This document shows, piece after piece, positions 13,805-25,509 of a DNA stretch of 64,000 nt. A program made the position numbers and the translations under genes. How positions within the stretch are numbered: the first letter of the stretch is position 1; the number at the start of each line of letters is the position of its first letter. This stretch comes from Fasciolopsis buskii. Lineage: Eukaryota > Platyhelminthes > Trematoda > Plagiorchiida > Fasciolidae. Location of the stretch: positions 385,837 to 449,836 of the forward strand of contig LUCM01001803.1 in assembly GCA_008360955.1 (NCBI GenBank), in the 5' to 3' direction. The notes beneath the pieces were generated by a model that was given only the letters and a program-made list of their open reading frames with translations, made no database searches and was not told the DNA's origin.

Positions 13805-15105
13805 GGACGCATATGAAATCATACAGAAATGTTACCATAGCCTCGCAAACACACGGCCACCAACACAACCGCGACTGCTAAATTATACAAAACAGTCAGA
13901 ATGCGATTGCTTTTGCAACTTTGTCATTGGCTCCTGCACAGACAATGCATAAACAAATTGAGAGGGAGAAAAAATAGTCGCCCGTTCTGGTTGTCACCTC
14001 ATTTGCATTTGCTGGAAGTGCCTAAGACGGGGGTTGTTGAATTCATGTGGGCAAAATTTCTGTATGCATGCGTGCTATGTTTACTGATACAACTTGGAGC
14101 GATTACTCGATTTTCAATTGACAGAAATCACATATTTTCCCGCCTGTCTTCTGAATCTCATGAGGAATAACAAAATGATTTTTCTAATTTCTTTCCATAT
14201 TCGAACAAAGTTAGTGTGAAAAAAGCCCCCGCCTGGTATTAATTGATCAAACAGTAAATGATGGAATTTCGAGGACAGTCTGAGAATCGAATTCGAGAAT
14301 TTAGACTGCCTCTCATAACCATCGTTCCTCTGAGATTTGAATCCAGACAGCCGACTGGGGCTTTGGAGAATAGAAAAGCTAGGAATCGGGTCAAACTTGG
14401 CGCGATTGAAGCAATTAGGGTGGCGATAAATCTAACGTGAATGGCACTGATTATGGTTTCACTCATCATTGCTTAGGGTTTCTTGCTTTGTTTTATTTTT
14501 ATAAAAGGCTCCAAATAATTCCTCAAAGTAGATGCACCGTAAACTCACTACCATACAGTAGCTTAGACCCAATTGCAAACTGAATAAACGCCCCAGTCAA
14601 ACTGTAGAGCACTGACGTGGATCATTTCGTCTTCCCCTGTGCGCATTTGACCGGAACAACTATTGGTGACAACCGGGAAAAACTGAGTGCCGGGGATCTT
14701 TGAACCCCACTAGCACACAGGGAAATCCACGCTGTCGTTGTTTGGCTGGGCTCAGTTCTGCCGATTAATAGTTGAAAGCAAAGGGGTTTCTAAGAGAGCG
14801 AAACATTTTGGAAACGAACAGAACAGAAAGTAACCCGTATTTTGCATGTAAGCTGCATATACTTTTTTCTAACTTGATTTATTTTGGCTATGCTCAAATA
14901 ACGACTGGAATAAAAGGCAAACAATCAGGTAAAAGAAGCGGCGCACCTGAATAATGTTCAGTTTCTCTGTTGGTGTTCACATTTTAATCAACTAATTGAG
15001 ATAACAACTAAAATATGATGGAAGATGAAACTCCGTGTTTTCGTAGACTTGAAAACGAGACGATTGAAAGAACAATTTTTAACCAACTGATCGATCCAGT
15101 TTATC
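13805..15105. other. Anonymous non-coding DNA with a possible SINE relic
   Basis: Around 14330-14420 the minus strand has a B-box-like GGATTCAAATCTC, but no clear A box or shared SINE body. Nothing else is recognised. Confidence 0.4.
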
Positions 15106-15108
15106 TTT

Positions 15109-15176
15109 AGGTTGATTGGTTGATGTGTTGGTCGACTGACTGATTGATTGACTGACTGATTGGCCGATTGACTGAT
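15109..15176. repeat. GATT/GACT tetranucleotide tract
   Basis: Interrupted TGAT and TGAC words with GGCC and GTGT interruptions. It has the same motif class as the longer tract at 24166-24240. Confidence 0.85.
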
Positions 15177-15183
15177 CACTCGA

Positions 15184-15215
15184 GCAAGCGATCGATCTAT
15201 CGATCGATTGCTTGC
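15184..15215. other. Imperfect GATC-rich hairpin
   Basis: Two arms (GCAAGCGATCGAT and ATCGATCGATTGCTTGC) are self-complementary apart from one 4-base bulge, with almost no loop. It lies directly after the GATT/GACT tract and may be a by-product of slippage in it. Confidence 0.6.
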
Positions 15216-15219
15216 TTAT

Positions 15220-17770
15220 ATTGATGAAATCCTGAAATCATAAGTTAGTTTCTAGTTCCCGCGGTAACCTTGTTCAATTTACAGACAGCATCAGTTGCAG
15301 CCAACATTCAGCTTCTTGGCTACATGCTTTTCTCCATAACTATGGTATGTCCTACGGCCCTAAAAATCTGTCGAAAGGATAGTTAATAGCTGCAAGAAGG
15401 AAGAGGGCGAATTATAAATTCGGAAAAGTCATTCTTAGGGCAGATCCGTAGATGGATCACAGCTGACTGCTGTTGGTTGAAGGACAAGAAGTTTGGATCC
15501 AGACATCACCATAGCCAACCGAAAACCGGTGATAGATGCTATATCCATAACAAATCATACCTCTCATTACTCGCAACTCCCAGTCTCCAGTACGTTCGTC
15601 TTCTGATTTCCCCTCACAAAGCACTGGAAACCACAAGTTATTCCTTCGCCCGAACTAACACTCAGACAATGACCAAAATATCATAAACCTACCGGGCTGT
15701 ATATATGAATCATTTAATGGCTGACTGACAAACAGTGTCATCTGGGAGGCGTCCGAGTATCTGGGACGGATTACAAATTCCATACTCTTTAATCTTTAAC
15801 AAGTCATAGTGATAAGTTGAAGTTTGGATGGTTTGGATCAACTGGGTTCCAATAAATTTTGCGATGGATATTTTGGCAACCGTCTTCAGACGATAATGAA
15901 CAACCGGTCAGTCCCGGTTTTGTGGTAAACGATCACGTGAATAGTGTTTGCAGAAGGAATGAGTCTGGCTTTACAATTTAGTGTCCGTTTGTTAAATTCT
16001 GATCGCAACGTTGATGGCCGAGAACACAAGTCATAACAGAGCATTTCCCTCTTCCCTTTTGGTTTTTCAGCCTTTCTCGTGATTCTTGATCCCTATTTTC
16101 TAACTAGGGGCAATTTCAGTCGTTCTGTGCACTGATTTTATCGGTGCAATACGATAGGAATGAGAGATGCTGCGGCAAGAATTGCAAGCATTGGAGAAAG
16201 GCTAATCAGCTGTGAGGGAGAGTGTAGTTTAAAGATTTACCAGTTAGGACGAACATGGTTCTAGTGATGAACTGAAGGAGAGAGAGAGAAGATGAATTTC
16301 TGCCACACCTACTGACGTCGGGAAATCTGCCTTTTAGCAAAAACAGGAAAAATATTGGTCACGAAACTTGTCGGTTGCATAGTCTATCTTAGGAAAACTG
16401 GGACGCAAAATGGCGATGCTGTGGTGACAGAAGCACGACAGCAAATAGGTTGTACAGTGTCTGATAGTGACCACGGACAAACCGCTTCTTTACTAGACAA
16501 GCTCATTCTGCAAAGTAATGAGAAAAATTGTGGGCTTTTTCGAGCAGAAGGTGACTGCATCGGGTGGATAATTTTGTCGAATTCTTAATCAGAACCAGTA
16601 AGAAACAGTCGTCTGAAGAAGTAACAACGACTATGTCATAAAATATCTGCAATGGACAAAGGCCACCTTATTAATAAACAAGCAAAGTATAATCAAAATC
16701 CCGGTAGACATTAAAATTTTTTTAGCTCGAAGCAACAGCTCAAGTTCTCACTCACATTAATCAGAAAAACAGTCACAGGAAGGACCAAAACAACGAAAGC
16801 AATGGTGGTTGGAACATTACCAAATGGGACCGGTCATTCTCAACTATTGAGGATATGCTTCAGAAAAGAATACTGCAAACAGCAGAGTGTTACTGGGGTA
16901 AATGAACTTGGTTTAATGTGCAATTATCTTCTAAATTGCCCGTTTGTTCCCTTGCTACACTGCAACTCCCCGCCGAATACGTTTCTCCAGGCCAACTGTC
17001 AGTGTCGCTGAAATTTGGAACTCATCCTTCCTGACCATTTCGTTTTCCGAAATTCCTTGACCCCGAGCTTGGCGTCTGAATCCCAAGTTTCTCAACATCA
17101 TTCGATGTAAACATTGACAAAAGTATGTTTGACCAAGGTCCCTTAAACTTCTACGATCTATACGCCCTTAGGTTTGACACTGACCGTTCAGATTACCTTG
17201 AACTAGTAGCATCGTAACGTTGTGGCCGTACTCCGCCATTTTAGCGTTGTGGTCAACGGGCGTACATTTTTAGTTACAACTGCGCGACTTTGGCTCACCA
17301 GTTTTCCCATCACTTTCTAACTTTTCAGATAAGGATGCTTGGAACATACTTTGGACGGGTCTAAAACTCTTGAATGTCCCAACATGACTATGTGAACTTT
17401 TGCGTTTTGACGTCTAGTAGTTCGACCAATAACATGAAAAATTCGTTCTCTTCCTACTGGTGCTATAGCATCCGTTCCCATTTTGCGGCTGGTCCCTGAG
17501 TTGAATTTGTTTGCGCATGGAATGACAACAATTATTTCTTCGTTTCATGAAATTCCCGCTTTTTAACGGTTACCAAATTGTTCCTAACGGAATGCCCGTT
17601 ACCAAGAAGCATACGGTTACATGGGTTTCCTAATTGTTAGTCTAGTTTCACCCATATCTTTCTAGCCCCATTCCCAGTACAACAATATAACTCAATTACA
17701 TCTTGTTCCCAACTTCAAAACAGTTGTCATAAGTTATTTCGAAAGATATTAGTGGATACTGTGTTGTCAT
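15220..17770. other. Anonymous DNA, possibly intronic
   Basis: No repeat or transposon protein is recognised. If the candidate exon at 17778 is real, this stretch is upstream intron or contains unrecognised exons. The frames at 16355-16588 and 16802-17011 lack convincing splice pairs. Confidence 0.35.
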
Positions 17771-17777
17771 TTTGCAG

Positions 17778-17969
17778 TTGCTTGGCCTTGATTTTTCCGA
17801 ATGTTCATTTTCACTTGATGAACAAATTCCCGCTCGCATGCATATGTGCAGTTCTGAGTTACCTTATCCGGAGACTTTCCTCAAGAACCCAGAGAAAATG
17901 GTTCGCACACCGTTAGGTGTTGATCGTTTTTACGGTGCTTACCTATCCGAATTCCTGGACTTGAACTGA
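17778..17969 (+). CDS. Candidate terminal exon, unknown protein
   Basis: The exon would follow a 3' splice site (CATTTTGCAG, ending at 17777) in phase 0. It encodes 63 residues starting LLGLDFSECSF and ending EFLDLN before a TGA at 17967-17969. A canonical AATAAA lies 153 bases after the stop at 18122-18127, a normal 3' UTR length for a terminal exon. The peptide has mixed composition with no low-complexity tract and contains PEKMVRTPLGVDRFYGAYL. I do not recognise the family. No upstream exons could be joined with confidence, so a chance open frame with a chance acceptor cannot be excluded. Confidence 0.45.
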   Translation: MLGLDFSECSFSLDEQIPARMHMCSSELPYPETFLKNPEKMVRTPLGVDRFYGAYLSEFLDLN

Positions 17970-18121
17970 TTTGATCTTCATGTCGAAAGCTCAAAACTTT
18001 ACTTAACCTGAATCTCAGAGTCATCACCTACGATGACAGTTTTTAGTGTGACAGCATTTCTACAGTTTTGTTTGTTGTTTAGTATCCCAGACCGCAATTT
18101 AGGACTCATACTCTAAATTGG

Positions 18122-18127
18122 AATAAA
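18122..18127 (+). terminator. Canonical poly(A) signal AATAAA
   Basis: AATAAA lies 153 bases downstream of the stop codon of the candidate exon ending at 17969. It would place cleavage near 18140-18150. The hexamer is common by chance in this base composition, so its value comes only from its position. Confidence 0.4.
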
Positions 18128-19019
18128 TGCATCTAGCTTTCTAAAACATAATATATGATGTAACTGACTCTAATCTAGCAAGTCACGTGACTACGTCTGA
18201 TAATTCACATGGAATGTGCCAGATTGTGGACTTCGTTCTCCGAAGGTCCGTGCATACTTTATCCTAGGCGAGGTTGCTAGATTTTTGTTACCGGTAGAGA
18301 ACACCGGGCATTGAACATTCTGGTCCATACTGCCTCCACAAAACTTGATGGATGAAACATTTTAGGTGAAAAGTTTAAACTCCCGATTTTGTCATTGTTT
18401 GCTTAAACGGAAACAGCAGAGTCATTCGCTTTTATCCACGCGTTGTGTCGTAGCAGTCGAAGCGATTTTAACTTACCCACTCGTTCCGCTGTTGGCGGCG
18501 CATTATTGTTTACCCACCTTTTATCCACTTAATTTCCCGATTTCGGTCAAACAGAACTCAGTTCACGCTGGCATACTTGCAAGCAAACGATTCAGCAATT
18601 TTTCTTTGTATTCACCTACACCCACCGATGCATAGGATGCATCTGTTTTGTTCATTAACTGAAAAATTCGACGAACTTGGGTCATTAGCTCGAATTTTCG
18701 GGCATTTTCCCCCTTTAATTAATTAACATCACTAAATAATTGACTCATTTGCTAACAAATGGAACATTTTTGGATGTCGTTTTACTCAGGGTAATTACTA
18801 AATGAACAAGAGAGCCCAGTTAGTAGAAAAAGCTAGCCTAATATCATTATCAAGCTCAAGCATATTTGCCTAACACTCAGTTCGCGTCCCAGTTCGGGTG
18901 TGGTCGATATGCACTGCCGATGATTCCTAACAAGGATGAAACAGGTGTACAGTGCTTCCATTGTCATTTGAGCGGTGATAGCACATGAAAACATTCTATC
19001 TCCTACTACTAACACATAC

Positions 19020-19325
19020 TCAGTTATTTGTTTGACTGGTTAGCCTATTACTTGAATGACAAATTAACCATTTATTTGGGCAGTTAATATGTTGATCAGT
19101 CTGTTACAACTCACTTATCTGCTTAATTCAGTAGAGAATCAGTTGGATAACTGGCAAAGTAATTATTCGCTTATTTATTTAGTTGGTTGGCTGGTTGGTT
19201 AGTTTGTTAACTGACAAGTAAATTGGTTAGGTAGCTAGTACGTAAGCAAATGCTTACGCAAGTGGGTCAGTTAGCTACTTAGTGGAAGGTTAACCATACA
19301 ATCTACCAAGCATTTAATTAACAAG
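19020..19325. repeat. Decayed TTGG/TTAG tetranucleotide tract
   Basis: About 300 bp are built from scrambled TTGG, TTAG, TTTA and CTGG words (for example TTGGTTGGCTGGTTGG near 19182), with no surviving perfect array longer than a few units. It reads as an ancient simple repeat. An 8-bp perfect inverted repeat with a two-base loop (CGTAAGCA / TGCTTACG) lies near 19241-19258. Confidence 0.6.
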
Positions 19326-19927
19326 TGAATGTTTTTGCCTAATAAAATAGATTAACAACTGTTCGTTGACAAAACAGTGGGAGATTACCACGCGGGTTGA
19401 GAAAATGGGCAGTCCAGTTACTAGTCGGTTAGCTAATAGTCTACGGACGAGGTTGTCCCCAGTAATTTTGATCGCTGGGTTATTTCTAACGAACACGTTT
19501 CATCTTCTACACTTCTCAACAGAGAGCCTAAACCTAGTGAGTGATGTTAGTAACCGGCAGTTATGTGTACTGAGCTACGATATCGTTAACTGTTTGGTGA
19601 AATTCTCCCACGACCACATGGTGTACATGTGCCATACTCGTCAATTGCTTCTTTTGTATCTTGGCACTCACATTAAACAATCCTCCCTGGCGATCAGTTA
19701 ACCACAGGGCCTAGTGTGCATTTCTTTTTTCTCTCTCAGACAATTCCACAGTCTCACTCAGTTGTTTATTTGTGTTCACCATCTACTCAACCGTCAACTA
19801 GTTAATAGGGTCACATCTTAGTTTTATCTACGAACAGTTGTCGATCTATTTCAACAGGCCGAAGTATTCACCTCTACATTAAATGGTTGACAGATTGTAC
19901 AAATGACCTACTTTTAACCTTGCTTTA

Positions 19928-20030
19928 TAAGACCAACCAAGTAAATAAATAAGTAAATAATCGAGTAATAAGCTAGCTGACTAATTAAATAAATAATCCG
20001 TAGACTGACTACTCGGATGGCTAACTGGCC
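19928..20030. repeat. Decayed AAGT/AAAT tetranucleotide tract
   Basis: Runs of AAGTAAAT and AAATAAAT words alternate with GACT and TAGC words. It resembles the complement of the tract at 19.0-19.3 kb and may be part of the same old simple-sequence expansion in the opposite sense. Confidence 0.5.
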
Positions 20031-20676
20031 ACTTCTAGAACAACCCGTGCACGGTTGATGACTGCCTGCAGATCATGCGTCGTAACTATTCCTTTCTTCC
20101 TGTTTGTGAGCTTGGGCGTGTATCCTCATTTACCAGAAACTAGTGATTCAGTTTGTATTTAAAGAACTGTGCCACTTCTCGAAGACCTGTTTCATCCGCT
20201 TGTCCCGGGATCCCTTGGAGATAACTATCCTAAAACCATCTGACAACTGCTTTCTGTCCCTGGATCGTCCGCAACTTGAAATATATTGGATACATTTATT
20301 TCATGTCCCCCAAATATACGACAATTTCTTCAAATATATTCACTGGTTGAAAATTGTGTGCTATTTTCTGTAGTGAATATTTCACATTAGTGCTATTTTC
20401 AAAGCATTCCAACACAGTATCCCATATTTTTCTCCCCATGTCCTTCCCTATTAGCTGGTCGCGATTTTCATTCTGAACGACGTACCAAATTAGGCATTTT
20501 ACTGTGTATTAACCACCGCAAAATGGTTCACCACGTGAATCACCGGTCCTGTCGTAATTCAGAATATTTCAGCAAGTTTTTTGAATTACTTTTCGAGAAT
20601 CCAAAAAAAGGTTGGAAAATGGCTTAGAGCACTGACGATGATAAAAGTTGGCGTTCAAATAGCGAATAGATCTGAC

Positions 20677-20850
20677 TGTAGTCAAGCGGATAGGATCGTG
20701 GAGTTTTGATACGGTCACTTGTTAAAATCTTGCCACCAAACTTCATCTTCCCAAAGTGGGATCTCCTTTTAGTCAGAGCCCTCTTCCTGAAAATGATAAA
20801 CACTGTTATTTCATCAACGTAAGAAGTAAAAAGATGAAAAAAATTGAGAA
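20677..20850 (+). mobile_element. tRNA-derived SINE (plus orientation)
   Basis: The A-box-like TAGTCAAGCGGATAGG lies at about 20679-20694. A degraded B-box region and the family's 3' body follow: a GAGCCCTCTTCCTGAAAATGAT block, then TTTCATCAACGTAAG and AAAAAGATGAAAAAAATTGAG. The body closely matches the copy at 37.6 kb, including the CTTCCTGA and ATGATA blocks. The B box itself is decayed. Confidence 0.72.
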
Positions 20851-21099
20851 GTCTTTTATTGTTGCACGTAGGGTTCTTAGTGTCTATAACATACGTCCAT
20901 CACCCATTCAAACGCCGTTTAATGTCCCAGTCCTTTCCCAAGTTTTCGATAGAAACCTTAAAAAACAAAGACGAAAACATAATAAGCAACTGTAATGAAG
21001 TGTCAGGGTTCCATTAGGATTTCCCAGTTGCAGTTTTAGTGTTCCATCCAATGTCCTTTAGATTCCAGGTAAACATATCTGAATGTTTCTGTACCCCAG

Positions 21100-21235
21100 C
21101 GTACATTTCCGTTTGTCAACTGCTGAACAATTCAATGCCTTTGTAAATAGTCGTGCATATGAGCAACAGAAGAAAGCCAAGGTTTATGCGTACAATGTCA
21201 TTTGCAAAACAGATGCTGCAAAAGCGAATAAGCGT
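21100..21235 (+). CDS. Candidate internal exon, unknown protein
   Basis: A 136-base open segment lies between an acceptor (TTTCTGTACCCCAG, ending at 21099) and a consensus donor GTGAGT at 21236-21241. The incoming phase leaves one base before the first codon; the outgoing phase is 0. It encodes 45 residues rich in Ala, Lys and Tyr, with QQKKAKVYAYNVICKTDAAK in the middle, and would be soluble with no membrane segment. I do not recognise the family. It lies on the same strand as the candidate exons at 17.8 and 39.0 kb, but the stop at 17969 suggests a different gene from the first. Confidence 0.42.
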
Positions 21236-21239
21236 GTGA

Positions 21240-23550
21240 GTGAAAAGGTTGAATCCTTTGCGATCTCTTTTTTATTCTTCCCTGATACGGTTGTTTGACC
21301 AACTTGGAGAGGGATGTCATTTCTAACAAGAACTCTGTCAGAATTGACATAACATGCAAAAAGACGTCTGTCATTATATTACCTCGCAACGCGTGAAACA
21401 ATCCAGTCTCAAATTAGCCGTCATTGGTTCCCATCAACTCTAGGCAGGAAAGCCAAATCAGGACGGATAGTCGCATTTATCAAAGAACAACAGATCAGCT
21501 ATATCCATTCGCTATTACCATCACTGTGCTGACTACAAGCTGTGCCACAAGAAAGGAAACGGTGTGAAACTGAATTCAAAAGGCAAACACTCCAAAATAA
21601 ACATGTACGAGACATTGACTTTGCTTGTATGTAGTCTATAAGATTGTTCGTGAAATCCAGGTCTCATTCGGCGTAACCTCAGCATCAGCCCACTCAACGA
21701 GGCCCACTTGGATCACAATAACCTGAGTTACTTAATATTTAGCAGGATTTAAAACACAATGGCATGAATTTTACTTGACTAGACAAATGAACTAGGCGGA
21801 ACTGCTCATCGCGATCATTCAGGGGACTTGCAGAAGAATTTCTGTACGCGATCCTCGGATGCCTCTTCTATGGGATTCCGAAGCCGTGGATGAAGAAGTT
21901 TCCTCAATCGACAAGACAAAGAAGATTCGAATCACCGAATAGATGCAAAGAATGTTGGCATATATCTTGGTGCCGAAATAGCACCTACACGACAATACAT
22001 GCGAAAGCGTGCCACAGCCGAAAACGCATGGCAGTGTGCACGGTTCAAAAGCGATCACCGTCAAAAGTGTTGCCCTAACGGCGCTATGCAAACCTCGTGT
22101 CCGATGAAACAAAAACCAATCAAACAAATATTACAAAATCAATATCAAACGTCAGAGCAGGTTGCAGAGAAAACGGTGTCCAGAAATAGTTAGTACAATT
22201 ACGGGTTGAGGAATGGCATTTCTAAGTCAATTTGGGGTGCAGATTAACGAGGTAAGATGTGTTGAACGGATCCGGAGTTCACATGGTGGTGAGATCGATA
22301 ACGTAATGGAATGCAAGCAATGTTCATTTACTCAGTGGTTCTTAAGGAAATCGGATGAATCATTTAGTTTCCAGTCAATCTTTACTATGAACCCACATGT
22401 AAAGGAAAAAGCTGAATTGGTCTTGATAACGGGTAACATTGTCAGTTACATGTGATAAGTTCAAACGTATACGTTCTCATGAAAAAAGACCTGCATCATC
22501 TACTGGGAGCTGTTTGAGAATCAAATTCATCGAGATGCGTTCCGTCCATCGCAGTCTTCCTTTAGTAATCCGTAGATGGGTGATAATTGCAGCAACCTAG
22601 GTCGCCTTTCAGAATGTCGTTCAGCCAAATCCTCGGATTCACACAAGCAGGCTGGCGCTGCAGCTCTTTATATGCACTTGTTCTGTATGACTTATTGTAC
22701 ATCGACTGGGCTATCATGCTTCTAAATTTCATCTCACTATTGCATTAAATGATGAAGATAGATGGAAAAACAAGCTCTTCCATCACTCGAAAACCAACCA
22801 ATCGTTGATTGATAATAGGTCTCCAGTTTTGACTGGTTCGGACGCTTGATCTGTTGCAATCGTAGTGATTTGCTTAGTCAGAGCGTCCATTAATGGATAT
22901 CGTGGTGATAATAGTACTCGAAACCGGACCCGATTAGAGTCCAGCCGGTTAATTTCTTGCAGTTATTTTTTAGGGTAGGGGTAAGCAAGCTGATTGCTAA
23001 ATGCGGAAGACGAACAGTTATGTGCAAATCACGAGCCGTTTGCTGACTAATGGTGTGTCCATAATTAAAACGGTAGCGATTTAAACAAAAGCAGGCGTTG
23101 AGTTTATGGTAAGGCCAAGCAGCAAACTGTCGAAAAACTATCCTACTGCAAAGAAATCATTGCATTGTCTGGTCAAGAAATTTTTGGCACAGTTGAATGC
23201 GGCAAATTCATGTGGTTTCGAAAAAACACTCGATCATGTAAAAACTAGGGCTTTGTAGCATTGACATTGTTCATGCCAAATAAGAAACCGCATAGTTCAA
23301 ATTGTTGATTTCCATGAACATGAATTTCGAATAGCCGACGCACCCTGATTTGAACACAACTTAAAATTCCACAGTCTACAATAACGTGTGCGATGGACTA
23401 CTGCCAGGGATTTCACAAATCACGATTTACACACGATGGCAAATGATAATTTCTGCTCTCTCGCTCTTTCGCTCTCACTTACACAACGCGATTTACCACT
23501 ATTCACGTATAAAATGAGTAGACGTGCTATCAGTATTGCACATGCACACG
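21240..23550. other. Anonymous DNA
   Basis: Overlapping open frames on both strands at 21819-22193 have no family resemblance. A GTAAGA donor-like site at 22252 follows an open frame starting at 22213, but no matching acceptor supports an exon. No repeats are recognised. Confidence 0.4.
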
Positions 23551-23552
23551 AA

Positions 23553-23566
23553 CACATACACACACA

Positions 23567-23597
<31 letters not shown>
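23553..23597 (+). repeat. (CA)n followed by (TA)n microsatellite
   Basis: A short ACACAC run passes directly into a 27-base perfect TA array at 23571-23597, a common path by which a CA repeat turns into a TA repeat. Confidence 0.95.
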
Positions 23598-23600
<3 letters not shown>

Positions 23601-24165
23601 CCACACTCGATTTCAGGCTGAATCACACTCGCTCGGCTTAAAATATGCGAGATCTCGAGACGATCGAATACACCAAAACACGTCCCCTATTTATGCTATA
23701 TCGTAAAAATTGGGTCATTGATATCAAACGTTATATTTCACACAAACAAGCTCGCGCAAACTCGCACATGCATTAACACAAACAGGTACGGAGTGGACAG
23801 AATACAGAAAGACAATCCAGCAAATCCTTTTTTGTCTAGTTTGTTTATTTTTTGTCCACATGTTTGTTCGTTTGTTTTCTTGTCTTTCTTTGGCGTTTGG
23901 CATTCATTCTGTGTAGTTTTTCATCCACTGTGACGAATATATTCCTGCAGGACGGGTAATTCCGGCTCGTTGTCCGGTAGGCACACCTTCACTTCCGCTC
24001 ACGACTTTCATCAGTCGGTAACGCAGAAATCAAACGACAAGACTCCAGGGGGCATAAATAGGACATTTGTTTCTCAGTGTCACAGTTCAGGTCAGTGACA
24101 TAAAACTGAATTTCTGGGGTTTCAAAGGCTAGTTGTAGCTGTGGGAAAACGACAGTGCGAGCGAG

Positions 24166-24169
24166 TGAC

Positions 24170-24202
<33 letters not shown>

Positions 24203-24240
24203 AATTGATTGATTGACTGACTGACCGACTGACTGTCTGA
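24166..24240 (+). repeat. (GATT)n/(GACT)n microsatellite
   Basis: A clean GATT array with one TTAA interruption passes into GACT and GACC units. It is the best-preserved member of the tetranucleotide class also seen at 15.1 kb. Confidence 0.95.
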
Positions 24241-24244
24241 ATGT

Positions 24245-25405
24245 GTGCAGTATGATTCTTTGGCCTTTGATTTCTGAGAGTCCTGTTCCTTATGCGGTCC
24301 CGGTTGTCATTTTACCCAGCTGCTGAGTAAACCTTTGTAATCCAGCCCAGATAACCAATCCGCCCAGGTGCTCTGTTCACATTCCTTCGCTCCTGTTGCT
24401 TGTTCGTCTCTTTTAAGTGTTAGAAAAAAATACTCGTCTAATTATTCGAAATTTTCACACATGCATGTATATGGTACCCCAGACGCTTGTCTCCCTCTCC
24501 ATTCAGCCACAGTCGCACTGTTGACAACCTTATTTGTGAGAGACAAAAAACTCTGTCGCTCTTGGCACGAGCTCGGAAAAGGAAAAGGCTTGAATCTGGA
24601 GAGCGCAGAACCTACTGCTGCGGTTGTTTGCTGTTACATTGTATTGTTTTGCTGCGTGCAGTCCGTTCCCACTATACAAGTAAGAAGAAGTACGTTACAT
24701 TATTTGGATTGCTTTCCTACACAACAGTTCAGGGTTCGCGTCCCAGATGGGGTGTGACGGATATGTTCTACTGGTCATTGCGAACAAATATGAAAACAGG
24801 AATTGGGTAAGCATTCCGCAAAATAAGTTGATTCTAGAGCGGTTCAGGATGATAACCATCTCAGAACCTGATACACTTACCCAGGATCCTGCTAAAATGA
24901 ACAAATGACAATAAAAGGCAGCCGGATCTTATTCACATTAGTTTGATACACTGGTGAGCCTTTTTTGATCCGAAGGGATAAACTGTGCAGCCCAATTACG
25001 GTTACCTCAGCAGTGACAGAATTTTTCTGGTGCATTTTGACGGTCTCTATAGATCACTTTCAAGACAATTTTGTTCATGTATCAACCGTCTGTGATGACA
25101 CTGGGCTGAAGGTGGCTGTTATGCCTTCAAGATTCAACCAGAGCGAAGTTTGCCTTTTGATTTTCCCGGAAAATTCACAAAGCCTATCATAGGCAAGCCA
25201 AACGATGGGTGTACTAATTCAGTCGGAATTTAACTAGGCAGTTCATTTGTCACTCAACAAGATCCCAGATTTACTAATTAATTTAGCGCATAGGCTGACT
25301 GCATACATTCAGATGTAGCTTCTATCGAGCACATGCCAAAAATTCGGAGATCAGACCACCCGTAGCAAGCGGTTTTCACAGAATATATATATATAAATTG
25401 TAATT
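24245..25405. other. Anonymous DNA with an isolated B-box-like site
   Basis: GGGTTCGCGTCCC at about 24730-24742 matches a pol III B box, but no A box or SINE body surrounds it convincingly. The plus-strand frames of 107 and 129 codons across 24368-24810 overlap each other in different frames, and neither resembles a known protein. Confidence 0.4.
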
Positions 25406-25411
25406 AGTATC

Positions 25412-25505
25412 TGGATGACTGAGCAAAGTTTGCCTGGGAGCACACGACCGGTTTCGCGGTTGTCGTCGCTCGTCGAGTATGCGTACCCGGTAACCTCTAG
25501 TCAAA
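25412..25505 (+). repeat. Partial copy of the 290-bp dispersed unit
   Basis: Shares the block GGGAGCACACGACCGGTTT, a GTCG-rich stretch and GTATGCGTACCCGGTA with the full unit at 33.0 kb (33189-33252). Both ends of the unit are missing. The CCGGT and GCGTACCCGGTA cores are the most conserved parts. Confidence 0.65.
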
Positions 25506-25509
25506 ATAT

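Larger units (their letters stand above)
18150..20670. other. Anonymous DNA with decayed tetranucleotide tracts
   Basis: Apart from the tetranucleotide-like tracts at 19.0-19.3 and 19.9-20.0 kb listed separately, nothing is recognised. Confidence 0.5.

Noticed and set aside
13618..13952. Poly-Leu (minus) and poly-Thr/Ala (plus) proteins
   Set aside because: Products of the CAA/CAG repeat; no flanking coding signal.
24166..24240. Regular spacing that could suggest a CRISPR-like array
   Set aside because: It is a 4-base simple repeat with no spacers.
24368..24810. Plus-strand frames of 129 and 107 codons
   Set aside because: They overlap in different frames, resemble nothing known and have no consistent splice sites.
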